Assembly: GCA_010015675.1 (NCBI GenBank)
Contig: ML976989.1
Span: 1,077,163-1,141,162, forward strand
Direction: 5' to 3'
Origin: Byssothecium circinans
Lineage: Eukaryota > Ascomycota > Dothideomycetes > Pleosporales > Massarinaceae
DNA length: 64,000 bases
The translations under genes and the position numbers were made by a program. Under the pieces are notes generated by a model. That model was not told where the DNA came from. It worked only from the letters and a program-made list of their open reading frames with translations, and searched no databases. This document shows positions 31,556 through 41,863 of this stretch, piece by piece. The stretch's first letter is position 1, and every line of letters begins with the position of its first letter.

Positions 31556-32982
31556 ATGGCAGCGACCCAACCGGCAACTGAGCATTCGAAGGCACTTCAG
31601 CCCACGACTGAGCATGCGATGGCACTTCAACCCACGACTGAGCATGCAATGGCACTTCAGGCCACAACTGAGCACGCGATGGCACTTCAGCTCCTTTGAA
31701 TCGACGACGCTCCACCGCCTTTTCGATACGGCGACCTGGCCCCCGAGTTGCGACAGAACATCATTTCCTTTCTACCGCAATACACAGGTCACCATGCTGA
31801 GTATGTATTCCCCCGTTGCTATACGTTGTACAATCATGTGTCAAGCGTTTCGCCAAAAGTTACATTTAAATACAGTGACACGATTATCCCTCATGCCGTT
31901 CAATGCAGTGTAATAAGCTGGCTAATGCGATATCGTAGCGTACGCCCAATCTTCGCCAATGACGGTCGCTTCAGAGGTAGTCCAGGGACCTTCTGGTCAG
32001 AGACCTACAACCTACATCCCAGCCTCTCTTTGGTCTCGAAAGCCTTCAAAGACGACGTCGACGCGTTTTTGAAGATCGATACGGAGACTTCGAGCCCTCC
32101 CGTTATCATTTGCTTTCTAGATTCGCTTTGGAAGCTGAGGTTATTGGTAACAGAGGCGAAGGGGTTTGACGACCATTTCTTCAAGAAGCATGGGATCACA
32201 TACGAGACCAACCTTACGCCTGAGCAGACTGCACAGCGCGAAAAGCGAACCTTCGATATCCCCTGCAATCGTTTGAGGCGTGAACTGGCCGACAGAGATG
32301 ATTACCGTATTGCCGAGATACCCAAGGCTGTTGCCCATCTTTGTACGTTTCTCGAGAAAGCGCTGCCATGGATTGGGAAATCTGGTGCGGCACAAGGTAC
32401 GTATTCCTTATTTGTGCGAATCCAATCATGCGATATGAAACGAAGTGGAATGACGCTCCTATACGAGCCTCACTAACCTTATATCGAAAGAACTTGAGGC
32501 GTTCGTCTATATGAATCCAGATCCCAGATACAAGGAAACAGATAAAGACCTGGCTACGCTGGCCGGCTTAACTGAGGACAAAATGCGCTATCAACGTGTC
32601 AGCTTCAAGGTCACGCTGCTGATGCCACCCGTCCATGCCGAGCAGCAGAAGATACTCCGGGGAAAGGTCGCAAAATATTCGTGTCTTCAAATGAGGCACG
32701 CGACAGATGCGGAGGAAGCACTTTTCCGGTCAGTATACCCCATACCTTCCCGCTCCCCTGCCACTTCGCGCCGATCTTAGAATGGGCAAATGTTCGCTTC
32801 TCTTCTGGGGTGGAATTGAGTGTATATCTCGCTTTCAAAAAGTTATCGGACGTTCATGGAGGATTTTCCAGAAGTTGGTCTTTTCGAGTTTTCGACAGTG
32901 CGGACGCGGCTGGGCACTGGGCAGATGGCATATCGAGTGCGCCCATTCGTCCAGAGAAGAGTTTCTTATACTGTCCATGTAG
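31556..32982 (+). pseudogene. LPxELR-family gene with N-terminal 10-aa repeats and an in-frame stop
   Basis: From ATG 31556 the frame encodes four near-identical decapeptides (TEHAMALQPT type). It then hits TGA at 31697, and reopens in the same frame as IDDAPPPFRYGDLAPELRQN. Exon 1 ends at 32396; exon 2 (32491-32728) gives ELEAFVYMNPDPRYKETDKD; a third segment starts at 32781. Introns are 94 and 52 nt with GTACGT and GTCAGT donors. CGA to TGA would explain the stop. Translation could also start internally after the stop, since most of the conserved part lies downstream, so the gene may not be dead. The C-terminal frame is uncertain because all three frames are open from 32781 to about 32980. 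Confidence 0.5.
31577..31696 (+). repeat. In-frame 30-bp minisatellite, four units
   Basis: Units begin at 31577, 31607, 31637 and 31667, each starting ACTGAGCA and containing ATGGCACTTCA or AAGGCACTTCA. Unit length is a multiple of three, so copy number can change without shifting frame. The stop TGA at 31697 follows the last unit immediately. Confidence 0.85.
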
Positions 32983-33458
32983 CGTCTTTTAAAATGACCT
33001 CTAATTCAAGTATTTCGTTGAGACGGAACATCAATCTTCCCAGTCGCTTTTTCCGAACAAAGTGTTAACGCTAGTGTATTTGAGAGCCTTGCGTTTTGAG
33101 CGGCTTCGGGATGTAATTGTCCCCTTCTGGTTCGTCGGAGAAGCTCCATGCAAGAGCTAAGCCCCCCTCTTTGATATCCTCTGTCGGTATATGGCTCAAA
33201 CGTCACCTCGCTACCAAATTAAAACAACGACTAGACCATAATGGAATTTTTACTTTTTTAGTTTCGATAAGTAAGTCGTTCTCCTCAAGTGCCGCCTGTC
33301 GATACCGCACGCAGACACAAGCTTGTCCCCCAGCAGTGTGAACTATACAACTGAAAACAAGCGCGACTTATACAAACAACTGTCTACACCGCGCCGTTCA
33401 ACTCTTTCACTACCTCGACGTCCGTCTCAACACTCTGCCCGAGTTTGCGACCCTGGAA
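32983..33458. other. Intergenic between LPxELR-like genes
   Basis: A plus-strand frame through 33068 (FMEDFPEVGLFEFSTVRTRL, RVRPFVQRRVSYTVHVAS) may be the true C-terminus of the preceding gene; otherwise nothing is recognised. Confidence 0.4.
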
Positions 33459-34409
33459 TTGCACAATATGGAACTCCCACCAGACATCGGACCTTCGAGG
33501 TCACGCGACCACATCTCGGCCCGACGCTCTTCTCCGAATGCACTCCCGCTCGTCATTCTTACCCAAGCCATGAGAGAGCCGGAGCAAGAGAAGCCCGGTC
33601 CCGACCCAAAACGCTTCCGCTTCCTACAGCTTCCCACCGAGATGCGCATCCACATCCTCTCCCACGCCACATGCTACCAAGGCCGCAACGCATCCTACCA
33701 CACAATTTTCGACAACCTCCACCCCCAATATCGACTCCACTGGACCGACACCTACGAAGTGGGCCCCGAGCTCCTAACATCGAAGGCCTTCAGGGACGAG
33801 CTCGCGGCCTCGCAGACCATGCATCGAGACAGACCCCACGCACCAGTGTTAGTCTGCAATTACGCCCTGATTGAATCGGCTATGAACCTATTCTTTGCAT
33901 TCCGCCAGGCCATCACCGATGCGAAGCGATTCACACTGTACTTCAAGAAACGCCAGGCAGACGGTAACGACGCAGTGGAAGAAGCTCGGAAGCTCAAACG
34001 CTGGGTCATCGACGCCCCCGTCGATTCCATAATGCGCGCCCTCGCCGCCATACAGGTAGGGGTCAACCAATACCATGTCCGAGGCGATAACGAGGCCACT
34101 TTCCGCACTTTCCTAGAGGTGGCATTGCCGTATCTATGCCAGCCGGGTGCAAAGCTGGAGGTACATGTCTTCGCGCAGAATGAAACACATGTGCATAAAA
34201 TTCTGGAACAGAAGTGGGGTCTTAGAGGTGCTCAGTCGGATAGCGATCGTGAGGCTGTTGTTGTGTTGGATAAGACGGTTCTAGTTCCGAGGACGTTGGG
34301 GTGGATGGGCGGGGCGCTGGAGGCTGGGGGGCTTAGGTGGAGGTTTGTGACGAAGAGGGAGTTGCAGCTTTTGGAAACGGATGGGTGGGTGGATGGGGTA
34401 CGGCAGTGA
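33459..34409 (+). CDS. Hypothetical protein with LPTEMR (F-box-like) motif
   Basis: A single exon of 316 aa. After a short disordered start comes FRFLQLPTEMRIHILSHATC, the same LPxE[LM]RxxI helix as the genes at 17198, 19320 and 31556. YRLHWTDTYEVGPELLTSKA and FRDELAASQTMHRDRPHAPV follow. The remainder is mixed alpha/beta with no nameable motif. It lies head-to-tail with the broken relative at 31556-32982, consistent with an old tandem duplication. The role is unknown; an F-box-type adaptor is a guess from the motif. No lesions. ATG at 33459 is preferred, with a second ATG four codons in. Confidence 0.65.
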   Translation: MHNMELPPDIGPSRSRDHISARRSSPNALPLVILTQAMREPEQEKPGPDPKRFRFLQLPTEMRIHILSHATCYQGRNASYHTIFDNLHPQYRLHWTDTYEVGPELLTSKAFRDELAASQTMHRDRPHAPVLVCNYALIESAMNLFFAFRQAITDAKRFTLYFKKRQADGNDAVEEARKLKRWVIDAPVDSIMRALAAIQVGVNQYHVRGDNEATFRTFLEVALPYLCQPGAKLEVHVFAQNETHVHKILEQKWGLRGAQSDSDREAVVVLDKTVLVPRTLGWMGGALEAGGLRWRFVTKRELQLLETDGWVDGVRQ

Positions 34410-35540
34410 TTTGAGGTTCGTCTTGTGTGTTGCTACGCTTGGCTGAGGAATGTATGAGAAAGAAAGATACGCAGAAACAGAAGGAGTATAGATGTATGGA
34501 ACTGGAATATGGCAAATACGGTGAATTTTGAGAATTCGGCGTTCTTCAGGAGTTTTCACGGCGCTAGGGCGTTTTACGGGATCTTTGAATAATAAAGATG
34601 GTGTTTCATAGTCAGCCAAAGTTGGGGATAGTAACTCCGAGTTTCAATCTCACTATCATTCATTATCTCCACTCTGAATGCCTTAGATGACTTGCTTCTG
34701 AGGGCAGAAGGATAGCCATGTGACCATTACTCTCAGTCGAGTGAAATCTGCATCATTTCAAGGTTCTATAATAGCTAGCGGTATTACCAGCTTCGCTGTA
34801 CTTAAATCACATTACATCCACAATATTTTGGTCAAGATCTGGGGTCAATGTGGCGGAACGAGCCTTTGATTCGAGTCGCTTGATGTCACTGGAATTTTCA
34901 ACAATCGAACTCTGCAAACTAATCCTAACTAAATCTGCGTGCATAGGTATTGAAATTGAGCAAGTACAGTAAAAAAATATCGGGCTTGGAAGAGCTCATG
35001 GGATGCCTGTGTCGGAGAGTACATTTACCTTGGCACCTGTAGATTAAAGAGCATTCATAGTCTAGACTAACCATATCTTCACTCGACCTCACCACAAGAT
35101 AACGCAAAGGGCAAACATACGCCAACTACTACACAGAGCCCTTATTAATGAGAAATTTATATACTGCCGCTTACACAATATTAAAGAATCGCAAAGAAAG
35201 AAAGCGCCGAGAAGGCGTAGCACGTTCCAGCACGCAACTGCTTGCTTGATCCAGCAGAAGACAGTGAGCGGTGTTGCTGACTGCATAATGCATACATAAG
35301 CACACACGCCTCGGCTATTCTTCCAGCCAGGATTTGGGTACCGGGTGAAGTTCGTGAGCTTGGCAGTTCAGCTAGCTTGTAAGGCTCCCGCGGCGTAGTT
35401 CTTTCAATTGCTACTAATAGTGTCGAGGGTCTACAGCTCTCCCTTCTCCGCTGCACTTGTACGAGAATACGATACATCACCGCCAAAAAAAGTTATCGTC
35501 CTTTTGTTCTCAACACTGCCTGCCACTCCGCCAATAAACC
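34410..35540. other. Intergenic, nothing recognised
   Basis: 1.1 kb upstream of the FAD oxidoreductase. It is AT-rich near 34780-34830 and 35140-35190. No gene is supported. Confidence 0.6.
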
Positions 35541-37074
35541 ATGGCCTTGAAGAAGATCTTGACCGAAACTCTACCCTCCAAGCTCTTAACTCCAGGCAAC
35601 GAGGAATATGACAAAAGCAACAATTCCTACTTCACCGTCTTCGCGAGTTCAATCAAACCTTCCTTCATCGTCCAGCCGACCAGCGTCGACGAAGTCAGCG
35701 GCCTCCTGCGATCTCTGCATCCCTTGCTCGTGAACGATGAAGCCAAACTCGCAGTCAAGGGAACCGGGCATACGCCATTTGCAGGTAAAACTAGCCGCCC
35801 GTGAGATACCCCATTGGACTAAAACTGATTACTGGCATAGGGAGTGCTAATATCGAAAACGGCGTCACTGTAGACCTCCAACGTCTCAAAGGCATCACAC
35901 TAAATGAGGATAAATCAGCAGTCACCATACGCACGGGTGAAACGTGGGAGAGCGTATACGCGGAGCTTGAGAAGTATGGAGTCACCGCGGCTGGAGGTCG
36001 TGTTGGGCGGGTTGGAGTGGGAGGGCTCGTTTTAGGTGGTAAGAGCCTCGAGAGATTTCGTCTGTTGTCGCAAGCTGACAGATGTAAGGGGGACTATCAT
36101 TCTTCTCAACCCGGCATGGCTTTGCGTGCGATTCAGTCACCGATTTCGAAGTCGTCCTCGCGTCCGGAGAAGTCGTTCATGCAAATATGCAGGAGAATCC
36201 TGACCTTCTCGTCTCGCTACGGGGTGGGTTGAACAACTTCGGAATCGTCACTTCGTTCACCATGAAAACCCTTCCCTCTGGCAACATGTGGGGCGGCATC
36301 AATTACTACATGCCTGGAAGCTTTGGAGCTCTCATCGAAGCCACTGTGGATTTTGTCCAGAACGAGAAGGACCCGGATACGCATCTGATGTCCAGTATGG
36401 GTTACGGCATGGGCCAGCAGGTCGTCACTTGTTGTATGTATCATACAAAAGGAGTCGAAAACCCACCTTCGCTGCAGCCTTTCACGTCACAATCAGATCA
36501 GATCAAGGACTACAGTTCTTTGCGAACCGCAACTCACATCGAGTTCTGCAACGAGCTGTCGAGCTTCACTAAAGATGGCGTGAGATCTTTCTATGCAACA
36601 TGCACGATCCGACCTGACGTTGGGCTGATGAACAATTTGCACCGCGAGTTCTTGAACACACTTGAAGAACTCAAGTCTGCGGAGGGATTGATCTTCTCGT
36701 TGGGCTTCTTCCCGTTGACGAAATCACTGTTAGAGAATTCCAAGGCCGCCGGAGGGAATGCAAAGGACATCGACCCCAGCGATGGGCCTCTCTTCATCAT
36801 TTTACTCAATCCAACATGGGACTCTCCGACGGATGATGTGAGAGTTCATCAAGGTGTCGAGGATCTGTTGGCTAAGTTCAAGAAGGTCGCGAGTGAGAGG
36901 GGTCTTCTCCATCGCTATCTCTTTACGAACTATACTTACCAAAAGGACGATGCTCTCAGCGGATATGGTGAGGAAAGCCTTGAGAGGATGAGGAAGGTGA
37001 GTGAAAAGTTCGACCCGGCTGGTGTATTCCAGAAGGCTGTACCAGGTGGTTTCAAGATCAATGTGGCAAAATGA
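35541..37074 (+). CDS. FAD-linked oxidoreductase, berberine-bridge-enzyme type
   Basis: Three exons: 35541-35784, 35841-36038 and 36089-37074, with introns of 56 and 50 nt. All phases agree and the product is 475 aa. The PCMH-type FAD domain has KGTGHTPFAG, with the histidine in the place used for covalent flavin, then VGVGGLVLGG-GLSFFSTRHG across the second splice. It lacks the cysteine of bicovalent enzymes. The C-terminal berberine-bridge segment is YGEESLERMRKVSEKFDPAG. No signal peptide is seen, unlike many secreted members. These enzymes oxidise alcohols, amines or ring systems, often in secondary metabolism. An SDR and a broken copy of the same family lie downstream, suggesting a shared pathway. 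Confidence 0.88.
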
Positions 37075-38444
37075 GGCGATTTCATGTGAGAGGACACCAT
37101 TTCCATATGAAGATTACTAAAGCACACTGTATCGGACTTATTCAAAAAACATAATTACACAACCTTTACCCCAGCCAGGAATGACCGTTTACCCTTGTGT
37201 GACAGTTCTACCGCACTACCATATTTCGCATGCTGAGAATCCTCACATACTCCTCGACTCTGGAACAGTTTTGCGAGATGTGACGTCTACCGTGACGGAC
37301 CGATATGCCCCATCAATTCTCTCCAACTCGTAGCTATCTTCTGCACCCTGAATAGAGCTGAAAGGATGTTGGGCTCCTCCCACTCCCTTCGGATTATGAT
37401 TCAATGCGGAGATCAATGCGAAGATTGATGTGTTTGGAGATGGCGGAGCACGCTTCGTACGCTGGGAAGCATAGCAGGTACGACCTGTGGAGCGAAGAAA
37501 CGATTGCAGAGTTGCATATAGCCTACTCTCCTTCTATCTGAACCTCTCAACCTTTGCGAGCGATGGCATGCAAGTGACACATATGGCAGCGTAAATCTCA
37601 GCTTGACTAAAAGGCGGTCAGAACGTCAGTGCATGAGCGGAGGTAAGTTTGGAGCTTACATGAAAATCCATGCTTGTGCATTTGCCCAAAGCGAATCTTG
37701 ACCGTTTATGATCATTACTCGATAGTAAACAGTAAGAATGCTGCAGACCAGGGCACTTGAAGGTGGTCACCAGGAATTCGGCTTCTTCCGAAGATCTATG
37801 ATTTACAGTACGCCCGCGGCAAAAGTGCCCATTATTGCGATCTTATTGCTCAAGGGTATTTGACGTTTAGAAACCACCGGGATTGGTAGACAACCCAGGG
37901 TGACGTCGGCCGCGACATTCATGCCTCCGTGCACGAGGCCAGGAATGCGGAGATGGTTGCAGCTGTTGAGAACAGCATAGTCAGTACCACTTGGCCCAAT
38001 GCTCGAAGATGAAACCCTCTATTCCGATTTACCGCCCATGGGAATTCCGATAACAACGTACAACCGCAGCCAGAAGAGTCGTCTAAGTTCACCGACATAT
38101 CAGAGAAATGGCAGGTTTGGGAACAGGCAAGATCACACTGTATATATGCACATGTTGGCACTCAAGCAGCGGAGAACGCTCACTGACTTTCCCTCAGCCC
38201 CGGTCGATTCTTTGTTTCCTATGTAATCAAGCATGTCATGTCTCATGCTCTCGAGAATTACGAGCCATCTATGGAGGACAAGGGAGGAAATCACACTTTG
38301 AGTTGGCGGACCTTGACACTCCCGAGCCGGGCGTGAATATCAAGTTCCAACCAAGGAACTGAGCATCACACAGTTCATTCTACACTCTTTAGCTTGTCAA
38401 TTCCAGTACCTTTTACCACACCTTTGTCCTATGTCGAAGTCAGC
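37075..38444. other. Intergenic, nothing recognised
   Basis: 1.37 kb between two convergent genes, more than 3' ends need. Small ORFs near 37919-38362 overlap on both strands with no motif. It may contain decayed sequence that I cannot identify. Confidence 0.5.
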
Positions 38445-39347
38445 TCAGTCATTCTTTGCTTGGGTTCCACTCACCAGCCACGATGTCGGGAGCCATGATA
38501 CCGCAAACCTGACAAACGATGCACTAGCGCCATACCAAAACTTTGGAGTTGGGTTTGCGATGATTTTTACCACCACCCCATCAGCGTACTTGTGTGGATC
38601 CATTCGAGGCGCGCCATCGTCACCACTAGCTCTCTTGATGAAGTCGCCCCGCACAGAATTGTAGAGAGAATTTTCAGGCATGCTCCAGTCCTTGTAATTG
38701 GTGTGTCCTTGAGTATGGACAGCCCCAGTAACGACTGAAATTGTCTTGACGCCAAATGGAGCCATCTCGACACGGAAGTTATCGGCGAGGATTTCTGCAG
38801 AACGCTTCGATGCCGCATATATTCCTCAACGTTGACGTTAGGGTCTTGGAAGGGGGTATCTTTGAGTTGAAGAAGATGCAGTGCTGGTAGATTGAGGAAA
38901 GAACACACCTTGCCAAGGTACGTTGAGATACCCAGAAACTGAAGATATGAAGACGATGGTACCCTTTTCCGAAATCAGAAGTGGAGCAAAAGCTTGCACC
39001 AACTGCAGTGGACCGAAAACATTGACATCGAAGAGCCGCTTTGCCGCGTCGGCACTTTCGTCGAGAAGGGGCATGAAGCGATTCTGGCCAGCGTTGTTGA
39101 CCAAGTACGTGAGCTTTCCACCAGTCTCTCTCTTTACAAACTTGACAGCGCTCTCGATCTGCCCAACGTCTGTCACATCCAACTGCAGAAGAGAAACATG
39201 CTCTAACCGCTCAAGCTTCGACATGCTTGCAACATTTCGCGCAGTTGCAAACACATGGTATCCGTTTTGGACGAAAGAGAGAGCCAGAGCGCATCCGATA
39301 CCATCATCACTGCAGCCGGTGATGAGCACCGAGCCCTTCACAGCCAT
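38445..39347 (-). CDS. Short-chain dehydrogenase/reductase, AYR1-like paralogue
   Basis: Two exons: 39347-38909 and 38824-38445. The 84-nt intron (GTGTGT donor, GTTGAG acceptor) joins NVPWQG to IYAASKRSAEIL and gives 272 aa. The cofactor motif is TGCSDDGIG, with ATARN after beta-2, NNAGQ, the serine region FISSVSGYL and the catalytic YAASK. ATG 39347 is chosen because it begins the Rossmann fold; upstream in-frame codons to 39488 are unconserved. It is similar throughout to the SDR at 14923-15836. NADPH-dependent reduction of a carbonyl is expected; the specific substrate is unknown. It is divergent from the FAD-oxidoreductase remnant at 39724, so a shared promoter and pathway are plausible. 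Confidence 0.85.
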
Positions 39348-39723
39348 TGAAAAGAGTCGGATGAACAAAAGAATACCGCAGTTTGAGCGGACAGGTAATT
39401 TGACGATTTCTAGGCTTTGATTGATTGGGGAGAGTGGGGTGTTTGAGTCGGCTGTACTGTGTGCACTGGGGAGCATGAGGGCATGCACTGTGCCGCAACC
39501 AATTAATTAAGCGGTAAACCGAGGGCTCAGCTGAGTTCCAGTCGAGCAAGAGCCCGAGGGACACAGCTCGAGGATAAATTATTTATGATCGGCATCGGAA
39601 AAATAGTAAGTTTGCCCAGAGCTCATTTCTCAATGACGTCCAACTGTTAGTGTCACAAAGGGCACTTGTATCTTTGTGTGGTGATCTGCCCCATATTTTT
39701 GAACCTGCGAGATATTTCGTGCA
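39348..39723. other. Divergent intergenic region
   Basis: Lies between the SDR start and the FAD-oxidoreductase remnant on the other strand. Probably contained a bidirectional promoter. Nothing else recognised. Confidence 0.5.
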
Positions 39724-40595
39724 GTGTGTTCAATCGCTCTTCTTTCAGTCTATTTCCTCTCTGTCTCCAGCCTATTGTGGCAATGTTTTGCATCTCCTTC
39801 CGATGACTGCGCTTCGATGTCAAGATCGATGCCCGGTCGTATTGTTCTAAACGGGACAGACCAATTTGCGGAGTCGGTATCTTCCTTCTTTTGCGTCCAT
39901 AATGTGAAATCGGATTTTGCTAATCGTCCAGAAGGCGGAATATCATTCTTTTCTCCACAACGCGGCTTTGCCTGTAATTACATCTAGAAACACACTGCGC
40001 ATCTCGAACACGTCGGATTTTGTTCAAGAGGTTTTGACGCTAAGCACTCCGAACCAATTGTAAGTTGCCGCATGTGCCTATGATTAAAAACACGCTAAAA
40101 TCCTACAGTAGCATCTGGGCAACTACTACCTTCAGAATGACACCGACAATACTCAGTCGCATCCATTCCATATGGGAAGCTTCCGCTCTGTCCATGAACA
40201 AGATCACCACCATAACCTCTTCGATGACACTTCAGTCTGTCCCTCCGCCTCCGCCATCCGATTTGCCAAATAGCCTCGGTTTTAGCTCTGACTCTACACC
40301 TGAAAAGGATGTGGTGCTCTGTCTCATACCCATCTTCTTTGAGAACTCGGATGCTCAGGGAGAGCTGGATGTCGCGACCCAAGACGTCATCCATTCTATA
40401 GATCAAGTGGCAGAGCAAGAAAAGGCCAGCAAAAAGTTTACATACCTCAACTATGCAGCTAGGTGGCAGAATCCTCTGCGTGACTACGGCAGCCATGTCT
40501 TTGGTGATCTCCAGCAAGTAGCGAAGAAATACGATCCACAGGGGATTTTCCAAGACCAAGTGGGAGGATTCAAGCTCTTCAGAGAGAAAAAGTAG
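39724..40595 (+). pseudogene. Internally deleted FAD-linked oxidoreductase (berberine-bridge type)
   Basis: The 5' part reads as a signal peptide-like start (IALLSVYFLSVSSLLWQCFA), then SPSDDCASMSRSMPGRIVLN. It jumps directly to GGISFFSPQRGFAC, so the ~100 residues holding the flavin-attachment histidine are missing. After a stop the frame is scrambled until the C-terminal domain, which is well preserved: KFTYLNYAARWQNPLRDYGS and LQQVAKKYDPQGIFQDQVGG, ending at 40595. No ATG is found at the expected start. It cannot bind FAD normally and is a clear remnant of a secreted paralogue of the enzyme at 35541-37074. Confidence 0.75.
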
Positions 40596-41001
40596 CATGT
40601 AGCAGGGTTAATACATTTGGTTCCGTCAAAGTGTAAAACTCGCGTCACTCCGATGATATTTTTGACTGAAAGTCTCACTGCACGTCACGCCCGCTTGCGT
40701 CAAGCCTCCTATGCACAGACCATCTTCGCGCCAAGCCGCAGCCGCGCAAGACATCATCACCACCTGCCACTCGCCGCAGGTCTTCTAACGACCATCTGGA
40801 CCAACCCCATCGCGAACCACTCATCGAATCTTTCCCATATTCCGCACACCGCACACATCACCATATTGCCCAAACTCTTGTCCCGTTGTCGCGCTCCACA
40901 CCCGCCACGCTCGAGGCAGGCCACAGCCTCCTCCGATAAGCTCCGCCGAACGCCAGCAGCTCAAGCCCGGGAAAAGAAAAGAGGGATAAGCGTCGCCCAA
41001 G
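40596..41001. other. Intergenic, nothing recognised
   Basis: GC-rich promoter and 5' UTR side of the V-ATPase subunit gene. A 168-codon ORF crossing 40617-41123 is rejected because it reads the small gene in the wrong frame. Confidence 0.6.
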
Positions 41002-41453
41002 ATGGTCAAACCACTGGTTTCTGCTATGAATGCGTGGACGTGGTATGTTTACCTTCCCCCCGCCCGTGGAGGTTGAAAAGCAGAGGTGGAGTGCGGGAGG
41101 CAGCTATCCTGCACCCGGAATAAGAAGTCCAGCAAGCTAACATCAACCCTCCAGCATGGTCGTCTCTGTATTCGCCATAATAATCCTCTCCGTCATCGGG
41201 AGTTTATTCAAGGTACATTACCCCCTCCCCAGCGTCCAACATCGCGGAGAAAGTAAAACAGAAGCTAACGAGATGATTGCAGGCCGGCTCCCACACAATG
41301 ATGGGCTCGGAAGAAGACCCTAAAGATGGCGGTGCGGTCGCGGGCGCCGTCTTCGGTGCCGTGTTCATCTACATCGGGTTCTTCGTTTTCTGTGGCTTCC
41401 AGGCCCTGCTTCATATCCGCGAGAGTCGGCGTGGGGCGATAGCGCTTTCATGA
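41002..41453 (+). CDS. V-type ATPase Vo subunit f (RNAseK/YPR170W-B family)
   Basis: Three short exons: 41002-41042, 41155-41212 and 41283-41453. Introns are 112 nt (GTATGT...CCAG) and 70 nt (GTACAT...GCAG), phases agree, and the product is 89 aa. The sequence matches the family over its whole length: NAWTCMVVSVFAIIILSVIG forms TM1, MMGSEEDPKDGGAVAGAVFG is the conserved acidic loop, and FIYIGFFVFCGFQALLHIRE is TM2. Yeast YPR170W-B (85 aa) has the same layout and was assigned as subunit f of the membrane Vo sector, which acidifies the vacuole. Because each exon is tiny, the gene is invisible to simple ORF calling. It is convergent with ELP3. Confidence 0.9.
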
Positions 41454-41863
41454 GCGAAGGCGGAGTAATGCAGGGATGGGCGGGTATATCTCAAACACGA
41501 CTACTTGGGGGTCGTCATGGGTGATGTGAGGAGGATCTCGCTGAGACCTATCGAATGCGGGTTTCCTAGCTCGTACCTGCATGGCAAATTCGGACGGCAG
41601 AAGATGTTCTTGTACGCGGATTAAATACGGCGTTACATTGGCATGGTTTGGGGCTTTGTATTCAGTATTTGCTACTACTTCGGCATGGGAGATCCAGCTG
41701 TGTACATGTTCCGGTGCGCATAAGTCATAGCGATCATCGCTCGAATATAACATAATCATCTCAACCCATTCTCTGTTCCCTCCCATATGATACAACCTCC
41801 CAATCACCCTAAACGCCAGCAATGCATCCCCCCATCCCAAGCGCCTTCTTTTTTCCAACCCAT
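41454..41863. other. Convergent intergenic region
   Basis: 3' flanks of the V-ATPase subunit f gene and of ELP3. A minus-strand ORF overlapping ELP3's end (41921-41448) is a shadow. Confidence 0.65.
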
